A stretch of DNA of 18,129 nucleotides. It comes from Thermoprotei archaeon (GTDB lineage: Archaea > Thermoproteota > Thermoprotei > QMSL01 > B3-G16). The notes beneath the pieces were generated by a model. It saw nothing but the letters and a program-made list of their open reading frames with translations. It had not been told where the DNA came from and made no database searches. The stretch spans positions 1 through 18,129 of the forward strand of contig QMSL01000006.1 of NCBI GenBank assembly GCA_003649665.1, written 5' to 3'. The position numbers and the translations under genes are program-made. Positions 13,177 to 18,129 of the stretch are shown here, piece after piece (the first letter of the stretch is position 1; each line of letters opens with the position of its first letter).

Positions 13177-14247
13177 TTGGATTTAAAAACCTTTCTCTCA
13201 ATGTATAGGGAGAAAGTAAACGAGGCCATCTCAGAATTCCTTGAGGAGAAGGAACGCAATGCTATGAAGGAATATAGAGAAGATAACGCACAGTTTTATA
13301 GGGATTTGCGTGAGTTCATGCTGAGAGGAGGGAAAAGGTTAAGACCAATTGCGGTAATACTAGGCTATAAGAGCATTAAGGACGATCGAGAAGAGGAATT
13401 AATCAAAGCCTCAATCTGCGTGGAGTTCTTACACAATTCAACATTAATACATGATGATATAATAGATCAAGATACGCTAAGAAGAGGAGGGCCAACATTC
13501 CATGTACTATACGAGAGAAGGTATTCTCATTTACCTAAAGAGAGAGCAAGACTGTTTGGACTAGCCTTTGGAATTATGGGCGGCGATGAACTATTCAACC
13601 TAGGCTTTGAGGCGTTACTTACGTCAGGCTTTGATAAGGATAGAGTATGTGAAGCACTTAAGTACTACGTAGAGGCATATCGCGAGATCGTAAACGGTGA
13701 GCTACTCGACCTCATAATGTCTATAAGCGATTATGAAAGACTATCAGTCGACGATTATCTCTTAATGGTAAGATTAAAGACCTCAGCACTCTTCGAAAAA
13801 TCATTCCTGATAGGGCTTACCCTCGCTAATGCAGATGAGAGAACTAAAAATGCCTTCTCAAACTATGCCGTTTACCTCTCGGAAGCATTTCAAATACGTG
13901 ACGACATACTAGGGTTATATGGTACTGAAGAAGAGCTAGGAAAGCCTATAGGGAGCGATCTTAGGGAGGGAAAAGCCACTATCCTTGTAATACTGGCCTT
14001 CAAAATGCTTCCAGATGATAAGAAAAAAGCGCTTAAGGATATTTTGACAAAACACCAGATAGCAGAGGAGGATGTATACTATGCGAGAGATCTTCTAAAA
14101 GAGTACGGCGTTTTAAATGAAGCAGAGAGGATCTCCGAGGAGTTAATCGAAAAAGCGAAAGATAACATTATCTCTCTTGATATAAACGAGGAATATAAGG
14201 AAATACTATGTGATTTAGCTGAGTTCGTAGTTAGACGTAGATATTAG
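13177..14247 (+). CDS. Short-chain polyprenyl diphosphate synthase, GGPP/FPP type
   Basis: Condenses IPP with allylic diphosphates to make the C15-C20 prenyl chains of archaeal lipids. The 356-residue protein is all-helical with the complete family set: GGKRLRP at 51-57, the first Asp-rich motif LIHDDIIDQD (D93, D94, D97), the R-R-G-G-P-T-F-H segment (102-109), and the second motif IRDDILGLYG (240-249, DDILG as usual in archaeal enzymes) followed by GKPIGSDLREGKAT. S88, five residues before the first Asp, is small, which in this family permits chains longer than C15, so GGPP is the likely product. The start is a TTG next to the conserved N-terminus; no better start was seen. Confidence 0.93.
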   Translation: MDLKTFLSMYREKVNEAISEFLEEKERNAMKEYREDNAQFYRDLREFMLRGGKRLRPIAVILGYKSIKDDREEELIKASICVEFLHNSTLIHDDIIDQDTLRRGGPTFHVLYERRYSHLPKERARLFGLAFGIMGGDELFNLGFEALLTSGFDKDRVCEALKYYVEAYREIVNGELLDLIMSISDYERLSVDDYLLMVRLKTSALFEKSFLIGLTLANADERTKNAFSNYAVYLSEAFQIRDDILGLYGTEEELGKPIGSDLREGKATILVILAFKMLPDDKKKALKDILTKHQIAEEDVYYARDLLKEYGVLNEAERISEELIEKAKDNIISLDINEEYKEILCDLAEFVVRRRY

Positions 14248-14259
14248 GGCTCTAAGAAC

Positions 14260-15009
14260 TCATTTTTTAATTCCCACTTCTTGAGCTATTTTCTTAAGAA
14301 TCCTAACTACATCACTTATCTCCAATGGGGGAATCCATGCAACTGGTAACTCCTCTCTCTTAGCCACTATTAATGCTATTTCGTCTACATCCTTCACGCT
14401 CTTAGGTCCATGAAGCATTATAAGAGCAGGTCTAAGGCCACCAGTAACTGCCTGCATAGCCTTTACAGCAACAATAGGAGATCTACCTCTCTCAACTTTG
14501 GCGAATATCGCGGCCCTTTGCGTAGTCGTGCCATATAACTTTAAATACTCATACGAAGGTATATCGAAGAGTAACCTTATACTATCAACTAAGGTATACC
14601 CCATAATGAAGATATCCTTACTCTCAGGACAGGTGAGAAGTTCTGCACCTAGTCTCTTACAAAAGTCCCCTATGGTTATAGGCCTCTTAAAATCACATAA
14701 GTCTATTATGACCTTCCATAGATCTCCTCGTACATTAAATAGCTTAGCTAAGGTCATCAATGTATTAGATCCCCTTTCCTCATCAAGTTCGATTAGCGAG
14801 AGAACATAGCGCTTTATGAAGTTTATACCAGGAGACTTCCTCCTTCCGGATTCATAATCTGATATAACGGAAGGAGAGACGCCCATCTTTTTAGCTAACT
14901 GAGCTTGTGTTATGTGAAATCTCTCTCGCCATGCTTTTAACGTCTCACTTGGGGAATCCGAGAGTACGATATCACCTATTATTCGTATTGCTACTTCTCT
15001 TCTTAACAT
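14260..15009 (-). CDS. HTH transcriptional regulator, archaeal Cro/C1-type with C-terminal domain
   Basis: A 249-residue DNA-binding protein. The N-terminal HTH_3 domain spans about 20-75: TLKAWRERFHITQAQLAKKMGVSPSVISDYESGRRKSPG is the classic Xre/Cro arrangement. The C-terminal half (about 110-230) is a conserved archaeal domain that I do not recognise by function; it includes VERGRSPIVAVKAMQAVTGG and ends in a conserved PVAWIPPL stretch. The frame is open upstream to 15084, but the ATG at 15009 is chosen because the TATA block is centred 27 bp before it, making this a leaderless mRNA, and because the extra 25 residues would overlap the divergent gene. It probably controls itself and the radical SAM gene across the 43-bp gap. 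Confidence 0.85.
   Translation of the reverse strand: MLRREVAIRIIGDIVLSDSPSETLKAWRERFHITQAQLAKKMGVSPSVISDYESGRRKSPGINFIKRYVLSLIELDEERGSNTLMTLAKLFNVRGDLWKVIIDLCDFKRPITIGDFCKRLGAELLTCPESKDIFIMGYTLVDSIRLLFDIPSYEYLKLYGTTTQRAAIFAKVERGRSPIVAVKAMQAVTGGLRPALIMLHGPKSVKDVDEIALIVAKREELPVAWIPPLEISDVVRILKKIAQEVGIKK
14263..14268 (+). terminator. Oligo-T stretch, possible terminator of the prenyl synthase transcript
   Basis: Six T residues 16 nt after the synthase stop, with no hairpin, the usual minimal form of an archaeal intrinsic terminator. The same bases encode the last two Lys codons of the opposite-strand HTH gene, so the T run could also simply reflect AAA codons. Confidence 0.35.
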
Positions 15010-15031
15010 CAGCAGTACTTCTCCCCTCAAG

Positions 15032-15040
15032 ATTATATAT
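15032..15040. promoter_or_regulatory. Shared TATA block of the HTH and radical SAM genes
   Basis: attatatat on plus, atatataat on minus. Its centre (about 15036) lies 27 bp from the HTH ATG (15009) and 29 bp from the second in-frame ATG (15065) of the radical SAM gene. That spacing matches leaderless initiation in both directions. There is no room in the 43-bp gap for two separate core promoters. Confidence 0.5.
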
Positions 15041-15052
15041 GCCCTAAAGGTA

Positions 15053-16273
15053 ATGATTAATGTTATGTATCGAGATTTCTCCAATATATCATATCACGAA
15101 GTAGTTAAGTTGAAGAATGAGCTCTTGGAAAAACTAGCTAATATTATGGATAAGAGGAGCTATGAGCGTGCATTGAGAGATGACCATACTTATAGAGTTC
15201 CAAGAGCCTGTGGAATAACTGTACATACGGCAATAGGTTGTCCTAATGCATGCCTATACTGCTATATCCAGGATATGGGATTTGAGTTCAGGAGTGCCAA
15301 ACCGTATCCTTTAAATGGAATGCAGATTGTTGTATCATTGTTGGCTAATGAATACTTCCTACCAGGACTCACATATCTGGCATTTGGTAGTGTATCGGAT
15401 CCCTTCATTTCTAAGCCAGTATCAGAAAGGACATTAGAGTACATACATCATATCTCGTCATATTTGGGAAACCCGATACAGTTTTCAACGAAAGCATTTC
15501 TTGATGAGAGATTGATAGAGCGGTTAAAAAGTTATAGAAGGCGGATAAGCCCATTAATAACTATAGTGACTATCGAGAAGAGCAATATATTAGAGCCCAA
15601 TGCTCCTCCTCCAGAGCTAAGATTAGAAACAATTACAAATCTTAGAAAAGCTGGTTTTAAGCCATTTCTTTTCTTAAGACCTATCATGCCTGGTATAAAC
15701 GTAGATGAGATAGATGAGTTGTTGAACTTGGCAAAACAAGCAGGAGCTTATGGAGTCGTAATAGGTGGATTTCGAATAACTCGGAGGATAATTGATAGAT
15801 TATCTAAAGCTGGCTTCGATGTAACGCATATACTTAGGCGTATAGGTAAAAAGCGAAGGCTTACTAATAAGCAGGTCAATATAGTATTGGCTGATATAAA
15901 GAGACAGGTTCTTAAGCAGGCGAAAGAACACGGTTTAAGAGCTGTTCTCTCAGCTTGCTGTGCTATGACTATAGTCTTAAATGAGAATGGCGAGAACGTC
16001 CCTTGTGCAAACTGTTGTTTTGCTAATGGAATGTGTGTTGAACAGTTCTGTGGAAATAACTGTAGGACTAAAGTACCAGAGATTAGTCTTGATGATTTGA
16101 AAATAGCCATTGAAGATATATTCGATACTAACGTGAAAGATATTGAAAAGAGAGGTTATACGTTATATGTATATTTAAAGGGAAGGGCTAGATCTTTAAG
16201 TAGGAAGTATATTCAAGGTAAGATGGCTATGCTCTCAACACTATATAGGCATCGCATAGTAGTGAAGTTATGA
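15053..16273 (+). CDS. Radical SAM protein, SplB-like (COG1533), with Cys-rich C-terminal region
   Basis: A 406-residue enzyme of the radical SAM superfamily. C63, C67 and C70 in GCPNACLYCY form the CX3CX2C site that binds the [4Fe-4S]-SAM cluster. The TIM-barrel part that follows (LAFGSVSDPFISKP at 110-122, QFSTKAF at 143-149, LFLRPIMPGIN at 206-216) resembles SplB-like proteins. Beyond the barrel, residues 302-337 hold eight cysteines (C302, C303, C318, C321, C322, C328, C333, C337), enough for one or two extra Fe-S clusters or a zinc site. The substrate is unknown; family members are often misnamed DNA repair lyases. The start may be 15053 or the ATG at 15065, the latter fitting a leaderless transcript. 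The HTH gene lies opposite. Confidence 0.88.
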   Translation: MINVMYRDFSNISYHEVVKLKNELLEKLANIMDKRSYERALRDDHTYRVPRACGITVHTAIGCPNACLYCYIQDMGFEFRSAKPYPLNGMQIVVSLLANEYFLPGLTYLAFGSVSDPFISKPVSERTLEYIHHISSYLGNPIQFSTKAFLDERLIERLKSYRRRISPLITIVTIEKSNILEPNAPPPELRLETITNLRKAGFKPFLFLRPIMPGINVDEIDELLNLAKQAGAYGVVIGGFRITRRIIDRLSKAGFDVTHILRRIGKKRRLTNKQVNIVLADIKRQVLKQAKEHGLRAVLSACCAMTIVLNENGENVPCANCCFANGMCVEQFCGNNCRTKVPEISLDDLKIAIEDIFDTNVKDIEKRGYTLYVYLKGRARSLSRKYIQGKMAMLSTLYRHRIVVKL

Positions 16274-16290
16274 GCTTTTCATAGCGCAGA

Positions 16291-16330
16291 ACTTAAATTA
16301 ATGACCTTTAAACACTAAACTATATGGTGA
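16291..16330 (+). promoter_or_regulatory. Promoter and SD of the PhoH-KH gene
   Basis: TATA-like acttaaatt (16291-16299) predicts a start near 16321. The leader of about 17 nt includes ggtgag (16325-16330) as an SD before the ATG at 16338. This fills most of the 64-bp gap after the radical SAM gene. Confidence 0.45.
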
Positions 16331-16337
16331 GATTTAT

Positions 16338-17471
16338 ATGGTCTCTTTACTCAACAAGATAAGACCAGCATCAGAGGGCCAAAGAAAGGTAGTGGAATAC
16401 CTCACTAATGATAATATAGAAATAGTAGGCATCTTCGGACCAACTGGAACTGGGAAGAGTTTACTTAGCTGTGCTTATGGCATAGGCGGTGTAATGGACG
16501 GGAAGTACGAATCATTCATACTCATAAGACCCATAGTCGATATAACTTCAGGAAAGGAGCTCACAGCAGTAGATCTAGGCTCACTATACTACGAACTAGC
16601 ATCTGCATATCTACGAGACATACTTGGTAATTTAATTTCAATGGATGAGATAAAGAAGTTAATAGATAAAGGAAAGTTGGTAATAGCGGATACACACTTC
16701 CTTAGAGGCAGGACATTTGATAATTCAGTCATATTCCTAGATGATGCACAGAACATACCACCAGAGAGCGCTTCAGAAGTCTTAATGAGGATAGGGCATA
16801 ATTCGAAGTTTATCATAGCAGGTGATCCCGTATTTCAGAAGGACGTCGCATTAGAGCATGATGGAGCTACCCTCTTGAGAGAAGCACTACTCCATGAAGC
16901 AAAGGCCAAAGTAGTGGACCTAGGTTTAAAGGACGTAGTAAGACCTGGTGCACTTAGAGGAATACGACTTCTCCTTGAGATAAGAATGAGGAAGCGCGCT
17001 CTTAATGATGTTGAGCAAAAAGTCCTTGATTCCATAAGAGAGCATGCTCCTGATGCGGACGTCCTAACTGTAGTATCACTTAGTGAAGAAAAAGAGGCCT
17101 TTGAGATAAAGAGCGAGCACGTGCCGGACATAGTGGTAATCTCCAAGACCGGTTACTTAGGCAGGGTAATTGGAAGAGGAGGAGAGAGAATACAGGCAGT
17201 AGAGAAGGATGTGGGCTTAAGAATAAGAGCCATAGAGCTGACTCTTGATTTCAAGACATTAATTGAGGCAATTCATCCATGTCCATGGTCCGTCGATTAC
17301 GTTGAAGATATAGATCTTGCAGGGCCAACATTACAAGTCAGCGTAAGGCGAAGAGGTCTAGGTCCTTTCGTTGGTCAGAGAGCTATGTATGTAAAATTCA
17401 TAGACGCAATATTCAAGAAGCTAATAGGAATAGGCGTTAGATTTACCGTTGTTGAGGAAAGAAAGAGGTAG
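16338..17471 (+). CDS. PhoH-type ATPase fused to a KH RNA-binding domain
   Basis: A 377-residue two-part protein. Residues 1-220 are a PhoH-like P-loop ATPase: Walker A GPTGTGKS (34-41), the PhoH segment HFLRGRTFDNS (120-130), Walker B VIFLDDAQN (131-139), and the sensor IIAGDP (159-164). Residues 260-305 are a KH domain with the GXXG loop in GRVIGRGGERIQ (275-286). The last 70 residues form a basic module of unknown type with GLGPFVG (340-346). PhoH relatives are RNA-linked ATPases or helicases, so a role in RNA metabolism is the natural inference. The ATG has an SD-like ggtgag upstream. Its last 51 nt overlap the trm5 gene tail to tail. Confidence 0.88.
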   Translation: MVSLLNKIRPASEGQRKVVEYLTNDNIEIVGIFGPTGTGKSLLSCAYGIGGVMDGKYESFILIRPIVDITSGKELTAVDLGSLYYELASAYLRDILGNLISMDEIKKLIDKGKLVIADTHFLRGRTFDNSVIFLDDAQNIPPESASEVLMRIGHNSKFIIAGDPVFQKDVALEHDGATLLREALLHEAKAKVVDLGLKDVVRPGALRGIRLLLEIRMRKRALNDVEQKVLDSIREHAPDADVLTVVSLSEEKEAFEIKSEHVPDIVVISKTGYLGRVIGRGGERIQAVEKDVGLRIRAIELTLDFKTLIEAIHPCPWSVDYVEDIDLAGPTLQVSVRRRGLGPFVGQRAMYVKFIDAIFKKLIGIGVRFTVVEERKR

Positions 17472-18129
17472 ATCATCTTGCGTACCACGACACCAGACAT
17501 CAACGACTATTTGTAGTTTCCTAACGCCAACACTGCGCACCTTCCTTGCTCCTAGTATCTTATATTCTATCTGTAAACTATCGAGGGATCTCTCAATTGC
17601 TTCTATGGCTATATCCTCAGCATCCTTGTTCCTTGGCGTAAAGACGTGTAAGTATGTATGTATATATCCTCCGCTCCTCCTTAACGATAGTATCGCATAT
17701 GGCAGATAGAGCAATGCAAGGCTCGGTAACGGCATTAATACCCTATCTGCAATATGTATTAATCCCCTGGATATTATGGCATGAGCGGCATCATCGCAAA
17801 TCGGTATTACCTTGTCCTCGACTCTGTTTAGCCTTACGTTTTCCCTCATTAGTTCATATGCTACGGGGTTTATATCTATCGAGTATACGCATTTGGGATG
17901 TGCGTGCTTTGCTATGATTATCGAAAAAGCACCCACTCCTGCGAACATGTTAATTATCACTTCACCAGGTCTTACAAGTTTAGCTATACGCATGTGTTCA
18001 TAAGATAACCTAGGCGTGTAGAAGACGTGCTGTAAGTCTACCTTAAAGGAACATCCATATTCCCTCACAATAGTCCACGTTCGCTTCTCGCCAGCAATCC
18101 ACTCAAGTTTCCTCACTCTGTATTGTCCA
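17421..18129 (-). CDS. trm5: tRNA (guanine37-N1)-methyltransferase, Trm5 type (5' partial)
   Basis: Makes m1G37 next to the anticodon (or its wyosine-related derivative), which keeps the reading frame. The frame is open to the window edge: GQYR precedes the GTG at 18116 and continues the conserved R-K-L-E-W-I-A-G-E-K-R-T segment, so the true start lies outside. Residues counted from that GTG show the Trm5 segment EYGCSFKVDLQHVFYTPRLS, the SAM-binding motif I NMFAGVGAFS (56-65), SIDINP (79-84) and the family's catalytic MPLP (128-131, in place of NPPY). The N-terminal D1/D2 parts are missing from view. It ends inside the PhoH-KH gene on the other strand. Confidence 0.9.
   Translation of the reverse strand, partial: GQYRVRKLEWIAGEKRTWTIVREYGCSFKVDLQHVFYTPRLSYEHMRIAKLVRPGEVIINMFAGVGAFSIIIAKHAHPKCVYSIDINPVAYELMRENVRLNRVEDKVIPICDDAAHAIISRGLIHIADRVLMPLPSLALLYLPYAILSLRRSGGYIHTYLHVFTPRNKDAEDIAIEAIERSLDSLQIEYKILGARKVRSVGVRKLQIVVDVWCRGTQDDLPLSFLNNGKSNAYSY

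Noticed and set aside
15010..15084. Longer N-terminus for the HTH regulator (25 more residues)
   Set aside because: It lies upstream of the TATA block, would overlap the divergent gene, and the extra residues are hydrophobic and unlike the family start.
15748..16110. Minus-strand reading frame of 120 codons inside the radical SAM gene
   Set aside because: It is the antisense shadow of the Cys-rich region, with no promoter, SD or recognisable motif.
17449..18003. Three plus-strand frames opposite the trm5 gene
   Set aside because: Composition is that of a shadow, and the minus strand encodes a clear methyltransferase throughout.

Overview
The window is chromosomal DNA from an archaeon, most likely a thermophile of the Thermoproteota/TACK lineage. 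The archaeal assignment rests on TFB (archaeal TFIIB), RNA polymerase subunit P, aIF1, an archaeal tRNA-splicing endonuclease, a geranylgeranyl reductase with a polyprenyl diphosphate synthase (ether-lipid synthesis), a PAC2 proteasome chaperone, TATA/BRE promoters about 26 bp ahead of starts, and a mix of leaderless and Shine-Dalgarno (SD) starts. The rank below Archaea is inference. The DNA is AT-rich and very compact. No gap exceeds 210 bp, and I see no tRNA, rRNA, CRISPR array, insertion sequence or integration site.

Layout, left to right. 1-744: 3' part of a GlmU-like sugar nucleotidyltransferase with a hexapeptide-repeat domain, cut by the window edge. 882-2381: tfb followed by nadM. 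2314-2871 (minus): aIF1 followed by a small zinc-ribbon gene. 3079-3225: rpoP. 3241-5835 (minus): a surface protein with six repeated beta-sandwich units, then a ureohydrolase of the agmatinase type. 5919-7932: glyS overlapping a stand-alone VAT/Cdc48 N-terminal barrel. 8009-8653: a PhoU/DUF47 protein. 8621-9646 (minus): an UPF0104/AglD-like membrane protein. 9751-11517: endA and geranylgeranyl reductase. 11503-11802 (minus): DUF211. 11924-14247: PAC2 chaperone, Hsp20 and GGPP-type synthase. 14260-15009 (minus): HTH regulator. 15053-16273: radical SAM enzyme. 16338-17471: PhoH-type ATPase with a KH domain. 17421-18129 (minus): Trm5-type tRNA methyltransferase, cut by the right edge.

Functionally this is mostly information processing (transcription, translation, tRNA maturation) with lipid synthesis, NAD synthesis and proteostasis. 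The main points of interest are: (a) a PAC2 protein ending in an apparent HbYX proteasome-docking tail, translated just ahead of an Hsp20; (b) a ureohydrolase whose active-site His position holds Tyr; (c) a radical SAM enzyme with eight extra cysteines, divergent from an HTH regulator across what looks like one TATA block serving two leaderless genes; (d) a PhoH ATPase-KH fusion; (e) a single-domain VAT-N-like protein; and (f) six out of six convergent gene pairs that overlap or lie within 15 bp of each other. None of these proves a new system. All are readings by eye, without database search.
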